DNA of 64,000 nt, taken from positions 2,418,001 through 2,482,000 of the forward strand of contig ML058387.1 of assembly GCA_003013855.2 (NCBI GenBank), in the 5' to 3' direction. The stretch's first letter is position 1; the number at the start of each line of letters is the position of its first letter. This document shows, piece after piece, positions 12,153-24,760 of the stretch. Under the pieces are notes generated by a model. The model did no database searches. It saw only the letters and a program-made list of their open reading frames with translations, and had not been told where the DNA came from. The position numbers and the translations under genes are program-made. Source of the stretch: Liriodendron chinense. Taxonomy: Eukaryota; Streptophyta; Magnoliopsida; Magnoliales; Magnoliaceae.

Positions 12153-12476
12153 AGCTGTACACGAGTCGAGTCGAATCGAATCGAGCATCACCCTACTTGG
12201 CGCTTGATTCGAACCCACCTACCCCTACTCACTGCTTGGCTCTACTCGGCCGAGTCAAGCAAGCCCTTGCTCGATCAACCGAGTTCGAGTTCGAGTCCAT
12301 TTCAAGTTTTTGAGCTGAGTCCAAGTTCAATTCTTTTAAGCTGAATTCGATTCTTTCCATCCAACCCATCCACAAATCCATCCCATCCATCCACACATCT
12401 ATCCAACCATCCACACCACACATCCATCCCATCTAACCACATGTATTTTAATATTAATATATATAGTAATATTAAC

Positions 12477-12557
<81 letters not shown>

Positions 12558-13119
12558 GTGACCGACACTGACATTAGTTCATGAAAAATAATGGGGGGAA
12601 GGGGATTTACCGGCGTCGACAAGCGGCTAGGGTTGAGACTTGAGAACAGGGGGTGGTTGGTGGCGAGTGGGCAAGGTGACTGAGAATAGTGAGTGGCCGG
12701 CGTCATGTGGGCGTCGAGCGGGCAAAGTGAGGGTGGCCGGCGACGAGCAGGCAGGGTGCGAACAGAGGGTAGCCAGAGTCGAGTGACGGGTGGGGCAGGT
12801 TGAGATCGGGGGTTGCCAACATAGAGTGGACGGTCGGTCGTCGAGCTTAGAGAGGAGAAGGGTGGGTTAGGGTTAGAGTTTGAAAAGGGGGGTTCTTGGG
12901 CAGATAAAAAGTAAAAATGTAAAAATGATTAAGGTAAAAAAAAAAAGTTATATATAGAACGGCTCCGAGCCGAGTTTGAGACTATAAACGAGTCGAGCAG
13001 GACCCTGCTCGAAGCTCGCTCAAACACATTCGAACAACAGAAATTTCACTCGACTCGGTTCAAACTCACTTTCAATCTGAGCCAAGTTGAGCCATCGAGC
13101 GTACTTGACTCGTGTACAG
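12153..13119. mobile_element. TIR element ending in CTGTACACGAGTC
   Basis: The left end AGCTGTACACGAGTCGAG is mirrored by the right end CTTGACTCGTGTACAG. Both subterminal zones are rich in GAGTCGA/TCGAGC words in opposite orientation. The interior holds the long (AT)n tract and a GTGGCCGGCG-rich stretch at about 12600-12850. No transposase was seen and the target duplication is unclear. Best described as a non-autonomous DNA transposon. Confidence 0.6.
12480..12554. repeat. (TA)n microsatellite
   Basis: About 37 TA dinucleotides, inside the TIR element at 12153-13119. Confidence 0.95.
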
Positions 13120-16100
13120 ATCTAATAATGGAGATCAAGAACTGTGGTAATTAACAGTGAGCTGCTATAGGTTGAAAGCTCTAAAAAAGCAATGAAAGAC
13201 ACCGAAATGACGTAAGGCCAGTAAGAAGACGTGTGGTCTAACTGCTGAAGCTATAACCCTTAAGAGTAGCCTGGCCAACTGGCTTAGATGATGACGATGA
13301 ATTTAATAATTTTGAGAAAGCTCGATGCTCTCCCAGAGTGGTAGTTTACAACAGTGCTCCTGGTTGACGCCGTTCACTTCAAACAATCCAACCAGTCGAT
13401 CTCAACCATCTATTTAGTCCATAACACATTTCATGGTTTAACCATCCTTGATTTAGCCTTATTATCTATAGTCGTCTCTTTTCCAAGCCGTGGATGGGAA
13501 CGTTCTATTGCCCAACAAAACGATTCTTTGGATTCATGGGTGATCCATGACTCGCCCTAACAACTAGATGTATAAATTGTTGAATAGACCTCTTTTCTTC
13601 TTCTTCTTCTTCTTTTTTATCTTTTTCATTTTCCTTTTAACGGTCTTGGCCATCCATATTGAAGGCCATTGATAAAAAATAAAAAATAAAAATTTTAAAA
13701 ATGGTGTGATGTTTGCATGGTAGCCCATGAAATGCATGTTATACCAAATGAGCAATTGGAATGTTTAAGTGTCCCAATGTAACTAGGAGCTCTGTAACTC
13801 AATAGTGCTGTGAGAGCATTGGAGCATCTCGCAATCACTTTTATAATTGTGTTAATGAGCTGTGCAGCACTATTGAAAAATTGAAAAGATGGCAATATGC
13901 ACTGCTTGGCCTGTTGATTAGTAATGTTATACCTCCCAGGATGTTCTTGGGTCCAAATCCTAGCTCCCTCTTCTGATTCTCATTAATAAAAATCTTTTCA
14001 AGCGAGCGCTCAGCTGGAGTCATGCCGAGTCTTGTCAAGTTGATGAGTCACGCCAAGTCGACAAGTCACTCACATGATCGAGTTTCGTGCTGATTCGCAT
14101 CGAGTTGACCAAGCAATTGAGTCGACTTGATGAGTCATGCCAAGTTGATACCGATTGAGTCACAGATCAGGATTGAGTTTCATGGTGACACGGCCTAAAA
14201 TCTTGCCAAATCGATTTAACTTAGCCAAGTTTTGAGGCAAGTCACCGAGTTTTAGAACTATGGTGCTATAGATTAAATAGACGGTTCGATCGGTCAATTG
14301 GACCATCAAAGTACTGAACCTTGATTCAAACAGCCTCTCTTCCACTTTTTATTGATAAAAATCTTTTCAAGTGAGTAACTCGCTTCACGCCATTCCAAGT
14401 CACTTCGACCAATATCCCATCAAGTCACGCTGGGCCATGACGATCTAAAATAAATAGTACAGACCTCATGAGGGCTGTAAGAACCTGGCAATAGCCTCAA
14501 TATGAACCTATTTACCCCCTCTAGAATTGGAATAGTCATTTAAGAGAATTTTAACTCTTATTAATAATCATATATGAAAATATATATTAATTACTATTGG
14601 AATTGGAATAGTCATTTAGATATTGATTGTTAAATACTATTAATAAATTGTCAAATGTGTGGAATTTTTGAATATACACTTGAAAATTATAAATAGGCCA
14701 AGTTGTTCTAAACTCAGGTCAGGTTGATGGGCTTTTATATAAGGCGGCAAACTCAGCCCGATCAATAAATGGGCTACTTTTAAGCCCGGGCCCAACCCTC
14801 AGATATGCCACCCCAAGTCCACACCAAAGCTCGCCATGCCCAAGAACCCGACAGACAGCCTTGACCATCGACAACCCTACAAATAGGCCTACTTTTTTAG
14901 TTGAGAGCTGATTGCATACAATGATAACATGATTTGTGGTACAAACCATACCATCTTTCTTGCCAACACACCGGCCACTTGTTATTGCAGCCAAGATTAT
15001 TATTGTTTTCTTAACACATGCCCTCATGCTACAGTGGGATTTCACCACGATAGGTATTCGAACCCATGACTTCATATTGAAACTCTTCTGAGTCTACCAC
15101 CGAGGAGGCATGAGTAAGAAACCAACGACAATATTCAACTCAAGGAATCAAATATTGGTATCGTTACTGAAGCATGATTATGGAACCACATCTTCGTTAT
15201 AACATTACCGATAAGATGGACGGTTTAAACAATTGGAACTTCTCAGCACGTAGACCCGATGGCGGCAACACATGCCGGAATCCTGAGTGGTGGCAAAGGC
15301 AAAACAAACTTAGGGTCTTTTGGGTAACTAGAAAATGTTGATTTAGTAAATGGTGCCGACAGTTGAACTCGAAAAATCAAGGGAGGTGATATGGTTACGA
15401 TGATTCCCTACATTAATTTGTTTGACCCATCAATCATATAGGTGGGCCTCACTTTTGGATAACATTGTAAGAATCACTACAACACCATATGAATGGCACA
15501 GATTGCTACAGGTTGGATTTGATCCATACCGCTTATTGGAATGGCCACTCGATTGTATATTCATACTATTCCATAAGTATATTATTAATCTAGAAACTTT
15601 TTAATTTAATTATTAAAATCAAGTTGATTTGAGTCGAGACTTCAGGTAGACCCAACCCAGATAGACATCTAGTCGAGAGTACTCGAGACAATGGCCTAAA
15701 CCATTGATCTGGGGACCAGTGGTCAAGTGGTGATATGTTGAGTAAATCTTCCTTGTTTGATAACATGGGAGAGAAATTTAAGCAATGTAAATGCATGTGT
15801 TGCTCAGCCAAACAAAGTTTACATGTGTGCCCACATTTTATCGATCCATATCATTCATAAGGTGGGCCAGTTATGTTGATCCAACAATGTTATCCTAAGG
15901 TGGGCCCCACCTAAACAATTGCTGGGTCAAACAAATCAGTGCCGTTTCTTTTGGTTGAGAATCATAGCCATATAATCTCCCTAGATTTCTCTACTACTCC
16001 AACCAAGTGCCTCACCAGTCAGCAGCTAGCCTTCCCTGTAGCCAATTACCAAATCACCTTCTTATAATGTCTAAATTACTAATGAGATCTTGAGATCATT

Positions 16101-16839
16101 TTGACTCTGTTTGGATACATGGAATCTTTGTGGAATCACCATTGTTGGGATCCATATCTTTAGATGATCCGATGATTTATCGCCCATCTTCTCCTTAATA
16201 TTATAATGAAGCAATGTCCTATAATCACATTTCAATGACGGTCCTGATGATATCTTAGAGCTTGTTTGTACACACACGATCTTTGTGGAAATGGAAATTG
16301 TTTTCGATAAACAAATTAATTGGGCTGTTTGGGAGCATAAGTTCCACGCAATAATCATTAGTCTTATTTATAATTGGCGTTCTTTTGCATAAGAAATAAA
16401 ATTACAGTTGTCAAATTCGAATTCCACTTGCTATCCAAACAGGCACTATATTTTCTCTTGACCAGGTTTTGAGGAATTTCTATCAATAAAATTTAGGTGG
16501 CATGGTCATGTACTTTTTTACTTTTGGAATTCTATTTCTACTGTGACCATGAACTTATCACTATTATGTTTTTAATGGAAAAAAAAAAAAGGAATCCATA
16601 TATCCAAACAGACACACAGTTGAATATTGCCATTGAAAATCTTCTTTTTCATTTTCTAAGTTTATATTCAGATAGATTGTTAGGATCATCCATTTCGTGT
16701 AATTTTCTTACCGTGGCTTTTATAGAATTCAGAATTCGGACGGTTCCCATCATCAGACTATCTGAACATGTGTGCCCCAGTGGGATCATACATGCTAGAA
16801 TCGGACAGGTGACCAGACGTACCTGGTGACCGGATTCTG
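13120..16839. other. Intergenic DNA, mostly unrecognised
   Basis: No exon recognised. Features seen: (CTT)n at about 13592-13612, an A/T-rich stretch, GAGTCGA-type repeat debris at 13990-14440 ('gagtcatgccaagttgata' and relatives), and a SINE-like segment at 15045-15112. Isolated open frames lack family motifs. Confidence 0.4.
15045..15112 (-). repeat. tRNA-derived SINE-like segment
   Basis: On the reverse strand, GCCTCCTCGGTGGTAGACTC (A-box-like) is followed about 30 bases later by ATGGGTTCGAATACC, close to the Pol III B box GGTTCGANTCC. Spacing fits a tRNA-related SINE head rather than an intact tRNA, because the arms do not fold into a full cloverleaf by eye. Confidence 0.45.
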
Positions 16840-17272
16840 TCCGGGCCACTGTGATGTATGTGTTTTATCCACACCATCAATCCATTTCGCCAGCTTATTA
16901 CATGGAATGAGCTAAAAAATGAGGCAGATCCAAAATCAAGTGGACCACGCTACGGGAAAAGAGGGGATTGAATATCTACTGTTGAAAACTTCTTTGGGGC
17001 CATAGAAGTTTTTGATCAAGCTAATATTTGTGTTTTCCTTTCATCCAGGGTTTGTAAGACTTTATGAACAGGTTCGATGGCAAATAAACGTCTTGATGGG
17101 CCCTTGGTAGGTTTCAACGGTGGCTGTCATTATCCCTACTGTTTCATGTGGTGTGGTTCACTTGAGCTTTGGATCTATCTAAGTTTCAAGCCCATTCTCT
17201 AAAATGAGCTGGAAAAACGGATGCCCTACGTGGATAAAAAGAACAAATATCACAGTGGGCCCCACAGAGTCG
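16840..17272. repeat. Foldback repeat copy (GGCCCACC family)
   Basis: A full-length copy. Left arm 'gggccactgtgatgtatgtg', centre 'gctaatatttgtgttttcct', right arm 'caaatatcacagtgggcccc'. Confidence 0.7.
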
Positions 17273-17395
17273 ACTCACCAGATATATATACCTGATGATC
17301 TGGTCTCCAGGAAATCCGCCTACTGAATCGCAACAAAACCAAGACGGGCTCAAGGCGACGCGCATTGTCTGCAAGAACCTTTCGCAGGAACTTTC

Positions 17396-17840
17396 GGGAA
17401 GCTAGGTGGGGTCCACGGTGATGTTTGTTAGAAATCTACTCCGTCCATACGTTTTTTCAGATCATTTCATGACATGGGCTAAAACATGAGACATATCCAA
17501 AACCAAGGTGGGCCGCATGACAGCCAAAAGTTGGCAGAGAAATTACTACAGTTGAAACCTAGCTAGAGTCCACCGTGATATTTATATACTACCATCCATA
17601 CCGTTCATAAGGTCATTCCTATTGGGATGAACTGAAAACACAAAAAATATTAGCCTGATCCAAAACTTCTGTGGCCCCTGAATGTTTCAATGGTGAACGT
17701 TCAATCCTCACTGTTTACTGTCGTGTGGTCCATCTGAGTTTCGGATCTGTCTTATTTTTTGGCCCATGATCTTGGAAAAAAAAGGATGGACGAGCTGGAC
17801 CTCTCACGAACATCACGGTGGGCCCCACCTAGTTTCCCGT
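17396..17840. repeat. Foldback repeat copy, 'gaaatctac' subfamily
   Basis: The left end 'gggaagctaggtggggtcca' and right end 'gtgggccccacctagtttcc' are nearly exact complements, and complementarity extends inward. This copy and those at 19563 and 37988 share 'AGCTAGGTGG' outer ends, marking a subfamily. Confidence 0.7.
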
Positions 17841-18833
17841 TGGAGGAAGTTCTGGCTTTTGCAGGCAATCCGGTCCGGATCTAGCATCCTATGTTGTAAA
17901 ATCAATATTCTGTCCATCCAATCCGGTCATTAAATTACCAAAACATCCCTAAACATTCTCTTATTTTTCTAACAACTTCTGAAGTTTATTATACGGTTAT
18001 GGTGAAGAAGATCAGAAATGGTCCACTCATCAGGTAGATTATACGTGTATGACAGAATCCGATGGCTAGAAAGATGAAAAACAGTTTAAATTCAACGTGC
18101 ATGTATGGCCCACCTGATGAATGGGCCAGGGGTTTTTCATGGTGCCACATGCCTGATGAGCTTACTGATGTTGAGTCGGCCATTGTTTCCTTTGTTGTGG
18201 CCCACCTGAGTAATGTATCAGGATGCATTTGAGGGTTTAGGCCCAATAAGGGAAGGATCATCTAATGGATGGGTTGGATGGGACTTAGACGTCACAGTAC
18301 TGGGCCCCATGCAGCTCCAACGTACGTGATTACTCCACTAAAAGATATTATACCACACAAAGTGCCCTGATGCATTGATCTGTAAGAGTGGGCCCCATGT
18401 TTAGTTAATCACAGCAACCAAACTGATAGACTCCAGATTATAAGACCCTAGTTATCCAACAGCCGTCCATTTATACGAACAGTTGTTTTTTTTTTTCTAA
18501 TAACCATCTAATTGTGGCCACTTGGGAGATTGTCATCGCACACAGCATCGATCATGAAGTCCCTCAAATCAACGGTTTGGATCACTTAATCATGGCCGAA
18601 ACGGTAAAAACTCAGCCATCAAAACTGTATCACATTATAAAACCCTAACTTCTCTCAACCACTGCCCTTGACTATTGACTCAGTCCACCAAAACATAGAT
18701 AATCCGTTGCAACAAAATCTCTCCTAAATAATCCATAAAAGGTTAAATCACATTCACAGACTCTTATTAATCTCATTAAAATGCAGTAAAAGAGTCCAAA
18801 ATCCCAAGCGAGTTTGACCGTTGATTTTCAAAT
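17841..18833. other. Intergenic DNA and probable 5' region of the tetraspanin gene
   Basis: The last few hundred bases are the likely promoter and leader of the tetraspanin gene. No convincing TATA box could be chosen. 18000-18340 contains another decayed repeat related to the foldback family ('gggccccatgcagctccaac'). Confidence 0.35.
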
Positions 18834-21800
18834 ATGGATGAAGCAGCTGAGAGCAGTCCACATCAAGATGAAGCTCCAAAAGGGTCATCAATGGCTGCCA
18901 AGATCAGTAAAATTCTACGGTTAGTATCCATTTTCACGTACCTAATCTCACTTCCAGTACTCGGATCGAGCATATGGCTCTTGATGATGCACAATTACGA
19001 TTGCGAAGATCTACTGCATGCGCCGAGATTACGAATCACGATCGCCATTGGGATGATGATACTCTTCCTACTCAGCAATCTTGTTGTGTTCTACGGTGTT
19101 CGATTTACATTGCCTGGATTTGCAGCTGTGATGGTGATTGCTACGATCATGCTCACCATGGGGCTTGCTTTTGTGGGGGCCTGTAAGGTTGAGAGCCGGG
19201 CCGTGCCGGGTTCGCCGATGTGGCTGAAATTGAAGGTGATGGACGATGAGCATTGGAACAGTATCAAGACGTGTATTTTCAGTACTCGGATCTGCAATGA
19301 ACTGGGGTTCCGGATGCAAGGGATCTCGGCGTTTGATTTCAACCTAAAGAAGCTCACCAGGATAGAGGTATTTTTTCTTTTTAAATTTTGGATTTTTTTT
19401 TTTTTTTTTTTTTTTTTGGGTGGTGTTATAGTTGGATCATTGACAATTTTTTTTTTCTTTTTTATGATGGATTGATGTCCATTTTGGACGGCTAGGATCA
19501 TATGATCAGTGTGAGTTATTGGGCCATTAACCATCCATAGTGCTCCAATGTTCCAACGCGGACAGGAAGCTAGGTGGGGCCCACTGTGATGTTTGTGAGA
19601 AATCCACACCATCCATCCGTTTTGCTAGATCATGACAGGATGTGAGCCCAAAATGAGGCAGATCCAAAACTCAAGTAGGACGCAGGAAACAATGATGATT
19701 GAACGTACACTATTGAAACATTTTTATGGGGCCACAGATGTTTTGGAACGGTTTAATATTTTTGTGTTTTCAGTTCATCTCAGTAGGAGAGGCCTTATGA
19801 ACCGTATGGATGGCATATAAACGTCACAGTAAAAACTTAAAGAGGTTCAACCATAGGCATTTCCCTATGCACTTTTTCCTACAGCCCACTTCAAGTTTGG
19901 ATCTGCCTCATTTTTTGGCCTATGTCGGGAAAACAATAGAGAGGGTAGATTTTTCACAAATATCAGGGTAGGCCCACTTAGCTTCCTATTGTTTGGTTGC
20001 ACCTAGTATTATGAAAATTTTTATGAAATTTGGTGCCACCAAACGCATACTGACAAAAAAAAAGAAGGAAAAAAAAAAAAAGAAAAAAAAAGCAATTGCT
20101 ATATGATGAACTAATATGATTTTGAGAGATGCTCCGGTGCTTTTTGAGCTATATAAGTTACTGTGGTCCTAGTTGCATCAGCACACGTTTGATAGTAAAA
20201 TTGATAGATCTGAACTTTCCATTAGGTGTATCCCAGATTTTAAGGGCTACCATGTCAAAGTCACACTGATCAGATGATCTTATCCATCCCTGAATTAAGC
20301 CTTCATCCTTATAACCGCCCATTTTCCAAGCCATGGATGGGATGTTTAGGATTGTCTTATAATAGTAATTTTTGGAACTGTAAGAATCCATGATGGGCTT
20401 TAACAAATAGACGGATCAGATTGTTGAGTGGGCCTTCTTTTCCATAAAATACTCTTTATCCATTTACTAATAAATTGATTGGATGGTTGTAATCCTCCTC
20501 AAATCGGTGTGATTATGCCATAGGCGCTCATGAAAATTCTGCTGGACGGTCTAGATTGATTGTGCTATCCAAGTGTCAGTTCTAGGAGCACTGGATCATT
20601 TGTCAATGACATTATTATATCATTTTTTAAGACCATTTATCAACGATCTTTTTTTTAACCTCCCGAAGAAAATAATTGATAATTCTTTAGTTAGCTACTT
20701 GGTCCACTTGGTGCTCCTATTATTTTACAAGTACCAAAATGCCCTTACATGGCACGTGTACAGTGATCCAGACCATTGCTCAATATTCAAAGTGATGATG
20801 TACATTAACCATCCAGTTAATCTATCTCACTCATCAGTAGCCTGAAATCGGACGGTAAAATCATGGTTCGAAAACTCAACTCAAAACTTGGCCTAATCAA
20901 CTCATCTCGTTGGATTTCAAGCCAAGTCACTAAGAAACTCACTGGCAGTGAAGAATCGGCTTCGACTTCTAAGACTCACCAAGTCGGTTCACTAACTCAG
21001 TTGACTTGAAACAACTCAATGAGGCATGAACGAGTCTTAATAAAAACAAAAATACACGGTGAGAATGCAGTTTTTCTGCCAATCAAGCCGTTTTTTTATA
21101 CTCATACTATTATAAGCACTTAATATAAACACCAGTTACTCTCCTCCTCCTCCTCCTCATCATCATCATCATCATCATCATCTAAGCCTTCTCTCATCTA
21201 CTTGGGTCAGCAATGCAATATTCTTTTCCACCATTTTACTCTATCAAAGATCATACCTTCAGCTAAATAGTATCTACCATTTTATTCTATCAAAGACCAT
21301 AGCTTCAGCTAAATAATAGAATACGTTGAATTAGCAGCCCGCATCAAACATCTACCAGAACTTTTATTATGAATCCTAACAATTTAGCATTTTTCAGTCT
21401 TGTTATTAAATATTGAATTGAATTGAGTAGGGTCTTTAGGTCCATTGGACTCATGAGCTAAATTAACATCAAGTCAACTTTTTGGGTTTCAAAAGACTCA
21501 TTGAGTCAGATCTTTAACTCATTCAACTTGACACGACTTGGCAAGACGTGAAAAGTCTCCATCTTGTTAAATGGCCATTTAATAAAAATAAAAAGATAAA
21601 GTGGGAATACTTTTTTTTTACAATTAAGTTTTTATTTTATACGCAATACTATTTATAAATGTCTGCTATTAATCTAAACATCGCATACTCTCATCATAAT
21701 CATCTTCATCTAAGCCTTCTCCCATCTGTTTGGGGTAGGCAACACGAATCCTTCTCCATCATTTTACCCTATCAAACATCGTATCTTCGGGTAAATCATA

Positions 21801-23898
21801 AAATGCATTAAGTTAACGGCTAGTATCACACCTCTGCCACAAATTTTATGAATCCTGACAATGTGATATGGCTCTGAGCAGTGAGATTGAGTAGGTTTTT
21901 AGGTCAATTTGACTCAGCTATTTTTTTTGAGTCATGAAATTATAGTTAAAAAAAAAAAAAAAAGGTTAAGAAGAAAAAACAATGCATGGTGCATATCAAT
22001 GAGCTATGACCTAAAATAACCAGATGGCTAAGATAATCCCTTGTCTTGTATCTATGGGCTACTGACTCACCTAGTCAATCAACCAATCAGAGAAGGGTCT
22101 TGGATTTCTCAGATAATTTTGGATTTAGAATAGGGAGGCTTGCTAATCCAAAACCCATAGGGGATTCGTACACATTCGGATGCAGGCACACATGCAAAAT
22201 GAAACCCATTTTAAGATGTGAGCTTTACATAACAGCTTGTTTGCATGCTAAGTAGTCAGGTTACAGAGGAAGAAGACCTCCTGGAAGTCAAGATGGTAAT
22301 GTTAGACAACAACTCCAAAGTTAAATGGAACAAAAAATCTTTTCTTAGGATGATCTCCTTTAAAATGCTGGAAAACAATAATTAATGAATTTCATATAAT
22401 AAAAGTGGCACAAAATGAACTTAACATGAAAATGTGTGGCCTAATTAAAATGGTACACTCATAGGTGGGCCACACATGTACAATGAATATTGATGAGAAC
22501 AGTCCATTGATTGGCCTACCCTCTCAAAAATTGATTTGATCAAACTATTAAAAGCTTGGAAAATGAATGGTTCATATTGATCATACTAGAAAAAGTAGAT
22601 CTCGACTGTCATTTATGTAGAGGGGCCTTTTTTATATTGCCAATCCTTCTAAAGAATCACTTCGGTCAAATGATTTTAGCCATCCAACCCTTGGCTAGGA
22701 AAGTAGACGGTCCAGATTGATCATACTATAAAAGGTTTGATCATTGACATGGACCATCCATCATACAAGGCCACCTTTAATTTACCCATCTCTCTCAAAA
22801 ATCACTTTGATTAGCTGGTCTTAACCATTCCGCTAGTGGTTGGGAAAATGAATGGCCAAAATTGATCATAATAGACATGGTCTTATCATTGATTTGGCCC
22901 AGTTATCATGAGAGACACCCTCAACCATACACGTGGCAGGAAATACAGTGAACTGGGACCGTTCATAAAATGGATCCTACTGCGGATGATCTACGGTTAG
23001 AAAAGAACATAAATTAGTCGATCCTACACATCCAGGAAGTAGCCTTTAAATGAACCGTGATGATCTGAAACACACTGGGCCATCCACAGCAAAGCCCACC
23101 AGGTGGACGGTCCTGATCTACCATGTCTCCTGCCACATGTACTTTGAAAGGGTCTCTGTCATTTTTCTCATTTATAGTCTGCTGCTTATTTTCTGGTTGG
23201 TTATCAGCTCAATGAGGAATCATGGTTAATGCCCTCCGTACAGAATCTCTCCATTTGAAGCACATGATTCAGTAATCTAAACCGTTGATCCGATGTCCCT
23301 CAATATGGATTAGCACTGTCCTAAAATATCCATGATTTGATGGTCTCGATGCTTCTATTAGTTAGTGGCCAACAAACTGACAAGTTCGCGAAAATGTACA
23401 CCAAGGGTCCATGTTCAATGGAGTAAAATGCAATATCCAAGGGATGGGATTATCCAATCTTGACACTTTCTGGGCCATATTCTATCCATATTCAGTCAGC
23501 AGATCGACAGTTCGGATCCCTAACCATGTGTTCCATGGAGAATTACACATCCTTATTCCTTACCCATGAGTACTAATGGCAATGGACCAGCCGGTCCACC
23601 CAGCCCAACGAGCCCAACCTGGTGTTGGACCAGGCTTGGACCTATTAGCTTGGCCCGGCTGTGGGCATGGCCCCAATGGCTCTAAGTAATTTTAGCTCGA
23701 CCCGCCTTCATAGTCCAGGTTGTCTTCTCGGATTCAATAGGATTTTCCTGTTTGCCTACTACTAATTGGTCCAGCTCAGCATATGTCAGCACTGACATTA
23801 ATGCAATCAGTACTGACAATGTTAGTGCTGAGTTGGACCAAGCAAGTGATCAGCAAACAGGAAAATTTTGTTGAGGCCGAGCAGAGGATTACAGACTC

Positions 23899-23940
<42 letters not shown>

Positions 23941-24653
23941 CACACGCATAGACACACACACTGCATGTATGCCATTACGACCCTCAGTCAATCCATGCAT
24001 CTTCAATACCCATTGGTTTGGTTTCTCTAAATCTCTTTTTCTGTCCATGTATGGTCCACTTGATCAATGGATGGATTAGGAGCAGTCAAGTGGGAAATTG
24101 GGATTTTTTTTAAATCAATTTTGGAGCCAAACCACATCAAGCCCAGCCCCACTAATTCTTTTCTGGCTCAAGCCTGGGCCTGGCTCAGCCCCTTATTTTG
24201 CAATGATTGAGGTGGGCCTCAGTTTTGATTTTCATCACACAAACTCTAGCTTTTCTGAATTTGACCAAAATACACTCCATTATATTTCAAATTTCTCATC
24301 TCTAATCATGATTATGGTATTTTAATGGTGAGAAGTCTGGATGCTGCAAGCCGCCCGACATCTGCGGAATGGAGTACGTGAACGCCACATATTGGAACTA
24401 CCCAAGAAGTAACGACGATTACAATCCATTCTCTGGCACATCAACACATGCATTTGGCGGCGACTGCGATGCTTGGAGCAACATTCAGTCCATGCTATGC
24501 TACGACTGTCATGCGTGCCGAGAAGGATTTCTAACAACCATCCAACACAGATGGAAGCGCCTTGGCGTCTTCGTCGTCCTGATGAATATACTTCTCATGG
24601 TGACACAACTCATCCGTTTTATACTCACTATGTTGGATAAATCCAAAACGTAA
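18834..24653 (+). CDS. Tetraspanin family protein (two exons)
   Basis: Exon 1 is 18834-19367 (178 codons, ends ATA GAG|gtattt) and exon 2 is 24336-24653 (105 codons plus stop, starts agaag|TCTGG). The join is in phase and gives 283 residues, normal for plant tetraspanins. Membrane segments lie at about 28-52, 66-88, 94-117 and 254-276. The large extracellular loop (about 118-252) carries the plant signature GCCKPP at 180-185, split so that the intron falls two codons before it, plus the W-N-x-I-K-x-C motif at 141-147 and many cysteines. N194-A-T is a possible N-glycosylation site. Tetraspanins organise membrane microdomains and act in development, cell-cell contact and vesicles; which subgroup this is I cannot say. 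The alternative acceptor three bases upstream would add one Lys. An in-frame ATG at residue 20 is a less likely start. Confidence 0.9.
19563..19986. repeat. Foldback repeat copy in the tetraspanin intron
   Basis: Left end 'gaagctaggtggggcccact', right end 'taggcccacttagcttcc'. Same subfamily as the copy at 17396-17840. Confidence 0.7.
23742..23866. repeat. 125-bp inverted repeat / hairpin
   Basis: The left arm (from about 23742, 'attttcctgtttgc...ggtccagctcagca') is mirrored by the right arm ending at 23866 ('tgctgagttggaccaagc...caaacaggaaaat'). The middle part (cagcactgacatt.../...aatgttagtgctg) is itself self-complementary, so nearly the whole segment can fold. It lies about 470 bp before tetraspanin exon 2. 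Confidence 0.65.
23899..23942. repeat. (TA)n(GA)n compound microsatellite
   Basis: About 8 TA units followed by about 13 GA units, in the tetraspanin intron. Confidence 0.9.
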
Positions 24654-24760
24654 AACCCGAAAACCACTGCTCTGCTTACAAATGAAAGAAAGCGCTCATC
24701 CGCTACTAGGTTTGCATTTTTTTTTCTTTTTTAGAAATTTGATTTCTTATTCTTGTTTAT

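Larger units (their letters stand above)
19368..24335 (+). other. Intron of the tetraspanin gene (4,968 bp)
   Basis: Holds a T-run near the donor, a foldback repeat (19563-19986), A-rich tracts near 20060-20090, (CTC)n(ATC)n at about 21142-21182, GAGTC-type repeat debris (20860-21560), a hAT-like remnant at about 23575-23765, a 125-bp inverted repeat (23742-23866) and a (TA)n(GA)n tract. The 'ctaat' at 24301-24306 could be the branch site. Confidence 0.75.

Noticed and set aside
12302..12706. 134-residue reverse frame with Tyr-Ile repeats and Asp/Trp/Gly-rich part
   Set aside because: It is a translation of the (TA)n microsatellite and CCATCC repeats inside a TIR element.
19376..19475. Continuation of tetraspanin exon 1 to the open-frame stop at 19475
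   Set aside because: The tail reads through a T-run and lacks the GCCKPP loop and fourth membrane segment, which lie in the exon at 24336 joined by good splice sites.
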